Positions 1 to 5,780 of a stretch of DNA of 9,093 nucleotides are shown here, piece after piece. Numbering within the stretch: the stretch's first letter is position 1; each line of letters begins with the position of its first letter. A program made the translations under genes and the position numbers. The notes below the pieces were generated by a model. The model was given only the letters and a program-made list of their open reading frames with translations. It made no database searches and was not told the DNA's origin. Source of the stretch: Burkholderiales bacterium. Its GTDB lineage: Bacteria; Pseudomonadota; Gammaproteobacteria; Burkholderiales; Chitinimonadaceae. Where the stretch lies: the NCBI GenBank assembly GCA_019234745.1, contig JAFAKZ010000144.1:1-9093 (forward strand), in the 5' to 3' direction.

Positions 1-672
1 ACTTTGGCGGATGGCGATGACGGCGTCGGCCACCGCGCGCGGCGTGGGCGTGGGGCCTGCGCGTTGCGCCAGGTCGCCGTAGCCCAGCATCGGCTGCCAC
101 TGTTTGGGCAGGCGGAACACGACTTCCGTGATCAGCCAGCGGCCCGCTTCAAGCTGCTTGAAGATGCTGTCGCGGTAGGCGAAGGCGCACTCGGCCAGCG
201 TGAAGGTGCGCGTCGTGCCATTTTTCAGGTGGTAGGCGGTGAGCGAGTCGAAGCGGTCTTTCAGCTCAACGCCGTAGGCGCCGATATTCTGGATGGGCGC
301 GGCACCCACCGTGCCGGGAATCAGCGACAGGTTTTCCAGTCCCGGCCAGCCTTGCGCCAACGTCCATTGCACAAAGTCGTGCCAGTTCTCGCCGGCGGCG
401 GCGGCGATGTACCAAGCGTGGTCGTCCTCGCGCAGCAGGCGTCGGCCTTGTAGTTCAATCTTCAGGATAGTGCCGTGAACCTGCTCGCCGGGGACCAGAT
501 TGCTGCCGCCACCGAGGATGCGCAGTGGTGCCGGTGCATTCGCCAGGATGCTTGGCAATTGACCAAGGTCGGCAAGAACAGCCAAATGGTCTGCGTGCGA
601 GCGTAGGCCCAGCGTGTGCAGGGGCGTCAGGTCTGAGCCGGGAATGAGGTCAATTGAACCGGAAGCGGTCAT
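1..672 (-). CDS. murB: UDP-N-acetylenolpyruvoylglucosamine reductase MurB (3' end outside window)
   Basis: MurB is the cytoplasmic FAD enzyme that reduces UDP-GlcNAc-enolpyruvate with NADPH to UDP-N-acetylmuramate, the second committed step of peptidoglycan precursor synthesis. The first 224 codons are visible on the minus strand and run off the left edge without a stop. Seen in the translation: an N-terminal LTPLHTLGLRS segment (residues 15-25), the FAD-binding GGGSN loop (54-58), GLENLSLIPGTVGAAPIQNIG (111-131) followed by AYGVELKD, and ECAFAYRDSIFK (161-172). The Arg of YRDS (R167) matches the catalytic-site Arg of E. coli MurB, and these motifs indicate the E. coli-like type I form. The catalytic Ser and Glu of the C-terminal part lie outside the window. 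The ATG at 672 is the only reasonable start, but it has no clear Shine-Dalgarno. A TATAAT box sits about 30 nt upstream. The gene diverges from the bufferin operon. Confidence 0.95.
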   Translation of the reverse strand, partial: MTASGSIDLIPGSDLTPLHTLGLRSHADHLAVLADLGQLPSILANAPAPLRILGGGSNLVPGEQVHGTILKIELQGRRLLREDDHAWYIAAAAGENWHDFVQWTLAQGWPGLENLSLIPGTVGAAPIQNIGAYGVELKDRFDSLTAYHLKNGTTRTFTLAECAFAYRDSIFKQLEAGRWLITEVVFRLPKQWQPMLGYGDLAQRAGPTPTPRAVADAVIAIRQS

Positions 673-701
673 GAAGGGTCGTAGGCAGAGTGTCGCTGGC
701 G

Positions 702-707
702 ATTATA
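702..707 (-). promoter_or_regulatory. Putative -10 box for murB
   Basis: A perfect TATAAT on the minus strand lies 30 nt upstream of the murB ATG, which would leave a 5' leader of about 20-25 nt. No good TTGACA-like -35 is visible at 16-18 nt spacing, so the assignment rests on the -10 match and its position alone. Confidence 0.45.
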
Positions 708-736
708 AAGGGCGCATCCGGCACGGGGATGAAAAC

Positions 737-769
737 CTTTTTGGCGTAAACGGGAATACACGCAAAAAG
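737..769. promoter_or_regulatory. Imperfect inverted repeat in the murB-bufA divergent region
   Basis: CTTTTTGGCGT (737-747) faces ACGCAAAAAG (760-769). The arms are complementary apart from one extra G and are separated by 12 nt. The repeat lies upstream of both divergent genes and could be a regulator site for either or a remnant hairpin. It is not followed by a terminator-like context for any gene. The dyad is seen directly; its function is inference. Confidence 0.3.
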
Positions 770-783
770 TTTTTCGCGAGTGT

Positions 784-809
784 GTAAGAAAAGATGGACT
801 ATGCTCGAC
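784..809 (+). promoter_or_regulatory. Candidate bufA promoter (possible ECF-sigma type)
   Basis: GTAAGA (784-789) and TCGAC (805-809) are separated by 15 nt and end 48 nt before the bufA ATG. This loosely resembles ECF sigma promoters with a GTAAC-like -35 and a CG-rich -10; bufferin operons in some bacteria are driven by an ECF sigma factor. A rival reading is a sigma70 -10 TATGCT at 800-805, without a convincing -35. No sigma or anti-sigma gene is in the window. Weak evidence either way. Confidence 0.25.
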
Positions 810-857
810 CAAGGCACGTAAGCAAATTTTTCCCTCTCGCTACAAGGAGTCTCACTG

Positions 858-1121
858 ATGGACAAGAAGCAAGCTCTCATCTCCGGCGCCGTTGCCAGTC
901 TGATCGCCCTCGGCCTGACCGCCCCTGTGCACGCCGATGACAAGGGTGGCAAGGAAAAGTGCTACGGTATCGCCAAGGCCGGCAAGAACGACTGCGCCTC
1001 GGCCACGGGCAGCCACAGCTGCGCCGGCCAGACCAAGGCCGACAACGATCCGAACGACTGGAAGTATGTCGCCAAGGGCACCTGCCAGAAGATGGGTGGC
1101 AGCGAGACCCCGAAGAAGTAA
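858..1121 (+). CDS. bufA1: Bufferin precursor peptide (DUF2282 family, BufA1-like)
   Basis: An 87-residue precursor of a ribosomally made, post-translationally modified metallophore. Residues 1-26 form a Sec signal peptide: MDKK, a hydrophobic core around GAVASLIALGLTAP, and likely cleavage after VHA. The mature part is short and hydrophilic with exactly four Cys, C35, C46, C55 and C76, in the contexts EKCYGIAKAGKNDC, HSCAG and KGTC, which are typical of DUF2282. In characterised bufferins, Cys residues are converted to heterocycles by the MNIO enzyme encoded next door, and the exported product binds copper in the periplasm. Applying that here is inference from family and synteny. AAGGAG (844-849) lies 8 nt before the ATG, a strong ribosome site suited to high expression. 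It is the first gene of the operon, separated from bufB by a terminator-like hairpin. Confidence 0.9.
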   Translation: MDKKQALISGAVASLIALGLTAPVHADDKGGKEKCYGIAKAGKNDCASATGSHSCAGQTKADNDPNDWKYVAKGTCQKMGGSETPKK

Positions 1122-1143
1122 TATTGCCGGAAAGGTAATGGAG

Positions 1144-1168
1144 CGGGCGGCCTTGGCCGCCCGTTTTT
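1144..1168 (+). terminator. Intra-operon terminator/attenuator between bufA1 and bufB
   Basis: CGGGCGGCC (1144-1152), TT, GGCCGCCCG (1155-1163), then TTTTT (1164-1168). The arms are perfect 9-bp complements; steric limits would open the innermost pair, giving a tetraloop. It has the full form of a Rho-independent terminator, but it sits 22 nt after the precursor stop and 13 nt before the bufB ATG, whose GGAG begins 4 nt past the T-run. It probably ends most transcripts after bufA1 with partial read-through into the enzyme genes. Confidence 0.85.
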
Positions 1169-1181
1169 AATTGGAGTTGGC

Positions 1182-2018
1182 ATGTTGAATGGTTTGAGTT
1201 TGCCGGTGGCTGCGGGCATAGGCCTGCGCCCACCGCATCTGCGTGAAGTGATCGATACCCGGCCCGCGGCGGCCTGGTTCGAAGTCCATGCTGAAAACTA
1301 CTTCGGCGGCGGTGCGGCAGTAGCCGCGCTGGAGGCCGTACGTGAGCACTACGTCGTCTCGCTGCATGGCGTGGGCCTGGGCTTGGGTTCGGCCGAGCCG
1401 CTCGATACGGCGCACCTGGTGCAGTTTCGCCAGCTCGTGGACCGCATCGAGCCGGCTGCCGTATCGGAACACCTATGTTGGAACCGCGCCGGCGGCGAGT
1501 GCTACAACGACCTGCTACCGCTACCCTATAGCGAAGCGGCGCTGGACTGGATGGTGCGGCAGGTGTCGGCTGCGCAGGATGCGCTGGGGCGTACGCTGCT
1601 GGTCGAGAACCTGTCGTCCTATGTAGCTTTCGTCGACGATATCATTCCGGAAGGCGAATTCCTGGCCGAACTGGCGCGGCGCACTGGTTGCGGGCTCCTG
1701 GTCGACATCAACAACTTCCATGTCAATGAGCACAACCTGGGCCGCGATGCGCGCCAGGCGCTGTCGGCCTTGCCTGCCGAGGCCGTGAGCGAACTGCATA
1801 TCGCAGGCTTCGAAGTGCGCGACGATGGCCTCTGGATTGACAGCCACGGCGCAGCCGTGTGCCAGGAGGTCTGGCAACTGCTGGACTTCGCCCTGCAGCG
1901 CTTCGGCCCGCGACCCGTGTTGCTGGAACGGGACCGCAACTTGCCCGCCATTGATGAACTGATCGGCGAAGCGGCACGCGCGCAAACACTACTGGACCGA
2001 TTGAAGGTGGCGGCATGA
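1182..2018 (+). CDS. bufB: MNIO family RiPP-modifying oxidase (DUF692, BufB)
   Basis: A 278-residue DUF692 protein of the multinuclear non-haem iron-dependent oxidase family (MbnB relatives), which act on Cys residues of precursor peptides. The expected TIM-barrel motifs appear in order: GIGLRPPH (12-19), FEVHAENYF (33-41), SLHGVGLGLGS (60-70), SEHLCW (95-100), LLVENLSSY (139-147), GLLVDINNFHVN (171-182), ELHIAGF (204-210), WIDSHG (218-223) and LLERD near 247-251. Likely iron ligands are H62, H97, E142, D175, H180, H206, D220 and the late Glu; this is by family analogy. Length is normal. GGAG at 1173-1176, 5 nt before the ATG, supports the start. It probably modifies Cys residues of the BufA1 precursor in the cytoplasm, with BufC, before Sec export. 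The stop overlaps the bufC start (ATGA). Confidence 0.93.
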   Translation: MLNGLSLPVAAGIGLRPPHLREVIDTRPAAAWFEVHAENYFGGGAAVAALEAVREHYVVSLHGVGLGLGSAEPLDTAHLVQFRQLVDRIEPAAVSEHLCWNRAGGECYNDLLPLPYSEAALDWMVRQVSAAQDALGRTLLVENLSSYVAFVDDIIPEGEFLAELARRTGCGLLVDINNFHVNEHNLGRDARQALSALPAEAVSELHIAGFEVRDDGLWIDSHGAAVCQEVWQLLDFALQRFGPRPVLLERDRNLPAIDELIGEAARAQTLLDRLKVAA

Positions 2019-2776
2019 CGCTCGCTACCCAACTTCGCAAGTTCGCCACGGCCCTGCACGATGCCGCAGAAGCGAAGCGGCAATTCGGCGCCACAGCGCA
2101 GGGCATCAGCGCCTATGCAAACAACGTGTTGCATAACCGTGCCGATGCGCTGGCCGAGGCCTTCCCCGTGGTGCTGCAACTGGTGGGCGAGGAGTTCTTC
2201 GGCGCCATGGCCCGCGCCGCGGCGCGCGTGCAGCCCTCACGCTCGGGCGACTTGAACCGTTACGGCGAAACCTTCCCTGCCTTTATTGCCGACTTCCCGC
2301 CAGCGCAATCGCTGCCCTATTTGGCCGACGCGGCACGGCTCGATTGGCTATGCCACCAGGCTTACTACGCAGACGACGCGGAGCCCTTCGATGCGGGCCG
2401 GCTCGCCACCCTGACGCCCGAGCAGCAGTCTTCGCTCGCCTTCGTACTGCATCCGGCCGTCGCAGTAATACGGTCGCCTTGGCCCGTCGCCAGCCTGTGG
2501 TGTGCACACCAACCGACAGAGGGTGGGGACTTCCCCTCGCCAGACCAGGGCGGCGAGACAGCCCTGGTCTGGCGCGACTTGCGCCGCCATGTGCAGGTGC
2601 GCCGCATACTGCCAGCCGAGGCTGTGTTCTTGGAAAGCTGCCTGGCTGGTCTACCCTTTATCGAGGCGCTGGCGCGCGCACTTGATGCCGACGAAGAATT
2701 TGATCTGGACCTGTCATTGCAGCGCTGGATCGCCGACCAAGTGGTCACTGACTACTCAACTGGAGAGATATCGTGA
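2015..2776 (+). CDS. bufC: DUF2063 family partner protein (BufC, MbnC-like)
   Basis: A 253-residue protein with the DUF2063 signature: YANNVLHNRADALAEAFPVV (34-53), LVGEEFFGAMARAAA (56-70), then FPAFIADFPPAQSLPYLADAARLDW (87-111) and AYY soon after. DUF2063 proteins accompany DUF692 oxidases and form a complex with them, probably for precursor recognition or enzyme stability; no catalytic residues are assigned. Soluble, with no signal peptide. The ATG overlaps the bufB stop by 4 nt (ATGA), with an AAGGTGG-like ribosome site just upstream inside bufB, so translation is probably coupled and gives near-equal amounts of the two partners. The C-terminal half is more variable, as is usual in the family. 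The stop overlaps the GTG of the next gene. Confidence 0.9.
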   Translation: MTLATQLRKFATALHDAAEAKRQFGATAQGISAYANNVLHNRADALAEAFPVVLQLVGEEFFGAMARAAARVQPSRSGDLNRYGETFPAFIADFPPAQSLPYLADAARLDWLCHQAYYADDAEPFDAGRLATLTPEQQSSLAFVLHPAVAVIRSPWPVASLWCAHQPTEGGDFPSPDQGGETALVWRDLRRHVQVRRILPAEAVFLESCLAGLPFIEALARALDADEEFDLDLSLQRWIADQVVTDYSTGEIS

Positions 2777-3270
2777 ACACCTTGCTGCAACGTGCCGCTA
2801 CCACCCTGACCTGCGCCATCGCGCTGATCGAACGCTGGTTCGCGCCCCTGGCCGATCTCGTCGTGCGGCTGTACGTCGCCAAGGTCTTCTTCGATTCCGG
2901 TCTGACCAAGATACACGACTGGGATACGACCATCGCCCTGTTCACCGATGAGTACCGTGTGCCTGTACTGCCGCCGCAGATCGCCGCCTTCATGGGCGCG
3001 AGCGGCGAACTGTTCTTCCCCGTGCTGCTGGTGCTGGGCTTGGGCGGGCGCTTGGGGGCGATCGGCCTGACCATGGTGAATATCATGGCCGTCGTGTCGT
3101 ACTGGCACGTGCTGATGGCACCGGAACAGATGGCGGGTCTGTACAACCACTACCAGTGGGCCATCATGCTGGCGCTTTTGATCGCGCATGGGCCGGGCAA
3201 GCTATCGGTGGACTATTGGATCAAGCGGCGTTGGGGTGTCAAGTTGGAAGCGGTGCCCGTAGCTGTATAG
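2773..3270 (+). CDS. bufD: DoxX family inner-membrane protein (BufD)
   Basis: A 165-residue membrane protein of the DoxX family, with likely helices at about 22-40, 70-90, 93-112 and 128-140. Typical motifs are LYVAKVFFDSGLTKIHDW (33-50), MGASGELFFPVLLVLGL (74-90), and an HYQWAIMLALLIAHGPGKLSVDYWI end. The GTG start is chosen because GGAGAG (2762-2767) lies 5 nt upstream and because the GTGA overlap with bufC matches the coupling seen at bufB/bufC. DoxX members are the usual fourth gene of bufferin operons. Its exact role, perhaps redox support of export or maturation, is not established from sequence. A strong hairpin follows 35 nt after the stop, so this is the last gene of the operon. Confidence 0.88.
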   Translation: MNTLLQRAATTLTCAIALIERWFAPLADLVVRLYVAKVFFDSGLTKIHDWDTTIALFTDEYRVPVLPPQIAAFMGASGELFFPVLLVLGLGGRLGAIGLTMVNIMAVVSYWHVLMAPEQMAGLYNHYQWAIMLALLIAHGPGKLSVDYWIKRRWGVKLEAVPVAV

Positions 3271-3304
3271 AGTTTGAAGCGTCGGACTCAGCGTGTGAAG
3301 GAAC

Positions 3305-3342
3305 AGCGGCGGCCAGCCCGATGGGGACTGGCCGCCGCTTTC
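3305..3342 (+). terminator. Terminator of the bufferin operon
   Basis: AGCGGCGGCCAG (3305-3316) pairs perfectly with CTGGCCGCCGCT (3328-3339) around an 11-nt loop, followed by a short T-rich end (TTTCGT). The stem is very stable but the U-tract is weak. It lies between the convergent ends of bufD and the minus-strand nuclease gene, so it may insulate both, though the minus-direction tail (GTTCCTT) is also weak. Confidence 0.75.
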
Positions 3343-3371
3343 GTATTGCCTTCAGCTGGAAACGCTATGGA

Positions 3372-5006
3372 TCAGTGGATGGCATAGTGCCGGAGTGCTA
3401 GGGACTGAACAGGCGACCAGTAGGCATAGATGGTCACCGTATCCCACTCTGGCTCTGTCGACGTGCAATACGTAGGCTCACAGTTCGAGCCCCGAATCGG
3501 GTGCACGGCGTCCGGCTTCGAGCCGCGGATCACGGTCAACTGGTACTCGAGGCCGTCCGTATACGTCACCGTGGCGCCCAGGTAGTACTTTGTCTTGTAG
3601 TTGAACGTCGGTGCCGTCGGCGTGGGTGTTGGGGTCGGCGTAGGAGTGGGTGTCGGCGTCGGGGTGGGAGTCGGCGTCGGGGTGGGAGTCGGCGTCGGGG
3701 TCGGCGTGGGTGTTGGGGTCGGCGTCGGCGTAGGTGTCGGCGTGGGCGTTGGGGTAGGTGTCGGCGTCGGGGTCGGAGTGGGCGTCGGTATCGAGCCGCC
3801 TCCCGTGATGCTCATGACGCTATTGACGAGTTTCGGGTCGGTCACGACGAAGAAGAGACCGCCGCGGCCGTTCTGGCTCGTCGAGCAAGTGCCCGTCAAT
3901 GCACCTTCCTGATTCATGTCGCCGAAGATGGCATAGGGATGGCTCGGATCGAGCGATACACCGATCTTTGCGTGGTTGTCATTGGCGGCGAGGCCGCCTG
4001 TCAGTGCATAGCTATGGCCTTCCCAAGAGCCGGTGGCGGCGTTCGTCACAGCGCCCGGCGTACCCAGCGAGCTGTCCCAGCAATCGATCTGCGTGCTTGC
4101 CGTCGTGTTGGGGATTGCGACGCTCTTCGTGTTCTCCCACCATGTTGCCACGCGCAGTGGGACACCGCCCAAGAGCGCCGACACCATCTGCCAGGGCGGC
4201 ACATTCAGGGCAGACGGTTTGGCGATCAGATGGACACCGGTCGACAGGTTCGACTGGTAGGCCGTCTTCGTGGAAGACTGGCTGCCCAGGCCGGATACGA
4301 GCGACTGGATGTCCGATGGTCCGCCGTTCTTTACGATCTGCGGGTTGGACGGATCGGTGACGACACTGGCCGTCTGCAGTGCGTTGAGCACTGCGACGAC
4401 GTCGTCCTTACTCAGGCGCAGGGAGAAGAAATCCTGGCTGTAGATGACGTTGTCGTCCTGTACGCAGCCCAGCGTATTGCCGTCCGCGTTGCGCGGGTTG
4501 CTGGCGCTGCCGGATCCGGGCCAGGATGGCGTCGTGACCTGCATGATGACGCCGGCGCCCGTGTCGTCCCAGGCCAGGATGCCCTTGGAGTGGCCCCAAG
4601 GTGCCGCGCAGCTGGTGCCGCAGCCGCTGATCGTCGGGTCGTTGTAGAACTGGTCGTTCCACACCACGTAGTAATTGCTGTTGTTGTAGATCTCGTCGAA
4701 CGTTGCGCCGACCGGGTCGCTCGTCGTCGTGCCCACGCAGTCGCTGCCGTCCTGCAGGGTTGGGTTGGCACTGCTTGCGGAAACGAACTGCTGCCCGAAC
4801 CCGCGCGTGTAGTTTTGCGGCGTACCGCCGAATGCGCAGCTGTTGGCCGGCGCACCGGTCTTGCAGCCCGGGAATGCGGTCGAATTGAATTTGAACGTGA
4901 ACCACCAGTCGACGGGTGTCTGGCTGTTGGTCAAGGGTACGGGTGGGTTGGCCGCGGCAACGCCGAAGGCCAGCGCAAGGGCTGCGCTGAGGATGTGCTT
5001 GCTCAT
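3372..5006 (-). CDS. Secreted DNase II-like nuclease with Pro-Thr linker and C-terminal domain
   Basis: A 544-residue exported protein of the DNase II family (phospholipase D-like fold, metal-independent endonuclease). Residues 1-19 are a signal peptide (SAALALAFGVAAA). DNase II hallmarks are DWWFTFKFNSTAFPG (33-47), NYYVVWNDQ (111-119), the first catalytic HxK in WGHSKGILAWDD (H139, K141), the second in DNHAKIGVSLD (H345, K347), and RGGLFFVV (381-388). Residues 407-464 are 29 uninterrupted Pro-Thr pairs, a flexible extracellular linker. The last 80 residues form a small domain, YYLGATVTYTDGLEYQL ending in EPEW, with spacing reminiscent of CBM5/12 chitin-binding modules; this match is by eye only. 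The ATG at 5006 is preferred over an upstream in-frame start at 5084 because GGAG lies 7 nt before it and the signal peptide begins there. Nine Cys precede the linker and two are in the tail, so disulfides are likely. It stands alone, convergent with the buf operon. Confidence 0.85.
   Translation of the reverse strand: MSKHILSAALALAFGVAAANPPVPLTNSQTPVDWWFTFKFNSTAFPGCKTGAPANSCAFGGTPQNYTRGFGQQFVSASSANPTLQDGSDCVGTTTSDPVGATFDEIYNNSNYYVVWNDQFYNDPTISGCGTSCAAPWGHSKGILAWDDTGAGVIMQVTTPSWPGSGSASNPRNADGNTLGCVQDDNVIYSQDFFSLRLSKDDVVAVLNALQTASVVTDPSNPQIVKNGGPSDIQSLVSGLGSQSSTKTAYQSNLSTGVHLIAKPSALNVPPWQMVSALLGGVPLRVATWWENTKSVAIPNTTASTQIDCWDSSLGTPGAVTNAATGSWEGHSYALTGGLAANDNHAKIGVSLDPSHPYAIFGDMNQEGALTGTCSTSQNGRGGLFFVVTDPKLVNSVMSITGGGSIPTPTPTPTPTPTPTPTPTPTPTPTPTPTPTPTPTPTPTPTPTPTPTPTPTPTPTPTPTAPTFNYKTKYYLGATVTYTDGLEYQLTVIRGSKPDAVHPIRGSNCEPTYCTSTEPEWDTVTIYAYWSPVQSLALRHYAIH
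3615..3788 (-). repeat. Hexanucleotide tract encoding 29 Pro-Thr units
   Basis: 174 bp of degenerate 6-bp units (plus strand GTCGGC, GTGGGT, GTTGGG and similar) encode (PT)29 on the minus strand. Third positions vary while the protein repeat is perfect, so selection holds the protein but repeat expansion probably created the tract. Unit gain or loss stays in frame. The plus strand holds several GGG/GGGG runs and could fold as a G-quadruplex. Confidence 0.95.
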
Positions 5007-5068
5007 TAAAGTTCTCCGATGTATTTGGGCTGTAAGGGTTTTTGTCTGCTTTGCCCGAAAGCCGCAGC

Positions 5069-5097
5069 AGCATAGATCGCCCACATGTAGAACTTAA
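5069..5097 (-). promoter_or_regulatory. Weak candidate promoter of the nuclease gene
   Basis: TTAAGT (5092-5097, read on the minus strand) and TATGCT (5069-5074) are spaced by 17 nt and lie about 63 nt before the ATG. Both hexamers are poor to moderate sigma70 matches. It is the best pair I could find in this intergenic stretch. Confidence 0.25.
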
Positions 5098-5136
5098 GAA
5101 CTTTTTATGACAGGGACATCTTTCGGGGGTTAGGTA

Positions 5137-5150
5137 TTGCGTGCACGCAA
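5137..5150. promoter_or_regulatory. Perfect 14-bp palindrome upstream of the nuclease gene
   Basis: TTGCGTGCACGCAA reads the same on both strands. It lies between the end of the small exported protein gene and the nuclease start, about 40 nt upstream of the candidate -35. The form suits a dimeric regulator site. It has no loop or T-run, so it is not a terminator. Function is inference. Confidence 0.35.
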
Positions 5151-5177
5151 CGGATTCGGCGCGTCGTCGATTGGGGA

Positions 5178-5705
5178 TTACGGCTTATTGCCGGTGTTCC
5201 ATTTGGCGCAATACCACTTGGTCTGGCCGTCCGTAGTACCCACCAGCACGCTCAGGCTGTCGTTCACATAGCGCACGCCGTCGGCCGCCTGCACGGGCTG
5301 AAAGCGCGTGCCGAGGGTTTTTTCCACCGTCTGTTTGACTTGCTCGACGGGCTGGGAGATGAGCGCACCCAACATCAATACGCGGTCGTCGCCGATGTTG
5401 ATAAACACTTCCGTGGCCGTCACGCCTCCCAACCTTGCCCCCTGCGCTGTCCACCAGCGTGCGTCGCCCCAGTCGCGTACGGGCTTGGATAGCGACTTGT
5501 TGAAATAGCCCTCCCAAAACGCCGTGCCCCACTCGGAGCGGCAGAGCAGGGCGTTTTCGACGCGGTCGCTGAAGTCGATGGGTAGGGCATAAGCGCCATT
5601 CTCTATCAGCAGCAAGATGAGCGGACCGAGCCAAAGCGAGGCTGCCCCGCGGCGGCGGGGGCGGGGGGGGTGGAATAAATTAGCAAAGGATCGTTGAGTC
5701 TTCAT
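5178..5705 (-). CDS. Small exported protein of unknown function
   Basis: I do not recognise this 175-residue protein. From the ATG at 5705 it has a long basic N-region (PPRPRRRG, 13-20), a hydrophobic stretch ASLWLGPLILLLI (22-34) and NGAYA before LPIDFSD, so it resembles a signal peptide or a single N-terminal anchor with the rest in the periplasm. The body contains a Trp-rich segment (WGTAFWEGYF, 59-68; DWGDARWW, 78-85), and two Cys (C55, C166) that could form a disulfide. The start is uncertain: no Shine-Dalgarno precedes the ATG, and an in-frame TTG at 5777 overlapping the ppc stop would add 24 residues. A run of eight C on the coding strand falls in the N-region. It lies 68 nt after ppc on the same strand and may be co-transcribed. 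The reading frame is well supported; function is unknown. Confidence 0.7.
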   Translation of the reverse strand: MKTQRSFANLFHPPRPRRRGAASLWLGPLILLLIENGAYALPIDFSDRVENALLCRSEWGTAFWEGYFNKSLSKPVRDWGDARWWTAQGARLGGVTATEVFINIGDDRVLMLGALISQPVEQVKQTVEKTLGTRFQPVQAADGVRYVNDSLSVLVGTTDGQTKWYCAKWNTGNKP

Positions 5706-5760
5706 CTGCACAGGAGCGCACGGCTTGCCGGGCGGTGATCTGACGGTTGAAACCCGATGC

Positions 5761-5780
5761 CGGTTGAGTGTGATCAACCG
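5761..5780 (-). other. 7-bp hairpin spanning the ppc stop codon
   Basis: CGGTTGA (5761-5767) pairs perfectly with TCAACCG (5774-5780) around a 6-nt loop. On the ppc transcript the structure includes the TGA stop. There is no U-tract after it, so it is not a standard terminator. It could stabilise the 3' end or be chance. Confidence 0.35.

Noticed and set aside
1..672. Plus-strand frames at 4-453 and 293-478
   Set aside because: They lie opposite murB, whose minus-strand translation carries all expected motifs.
877..1233. A 118-codon minus-strand frame over bufA1 and the start of bufB
   Set aside because: Runs through the terminator and the bufB ribosome site, has low-complexity Arg/Ser/Cys composition and conflicts with a well-supported precursor gene.
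2283..2748. Several open frames on both strands inside bufC
   Set aside because: bufC has DUF2063 motifs and coupled overlaps at both ends; the others have no start signals or recognisable content.
3615..3788. CRISPR-like or minisatellite array
   Set aside because: Units are 6 bp without spacers and are explained as Pro-Thr codons in frame.
3501..5009. A 502-codon plus-strand open frame opposite the nuclease gene, and a shorter Val-Gly-repeat frame at 3601-3912
   Set aside because: They are antisense shadows of the nuclease gene. The minus strand has a signal peptide, a Shine-Dalgarno and DNase II motifs; the plus frames have Arg/Cys-rich or pure VG composition and no domain.
5007..5084. 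N-terminal extension of the nuclease from an upstream in-frame start
   Set aside because: It would place 26 non-hydrophobic residues before an obvious signal peptide, and the GGAG lies just before the inner ATG.
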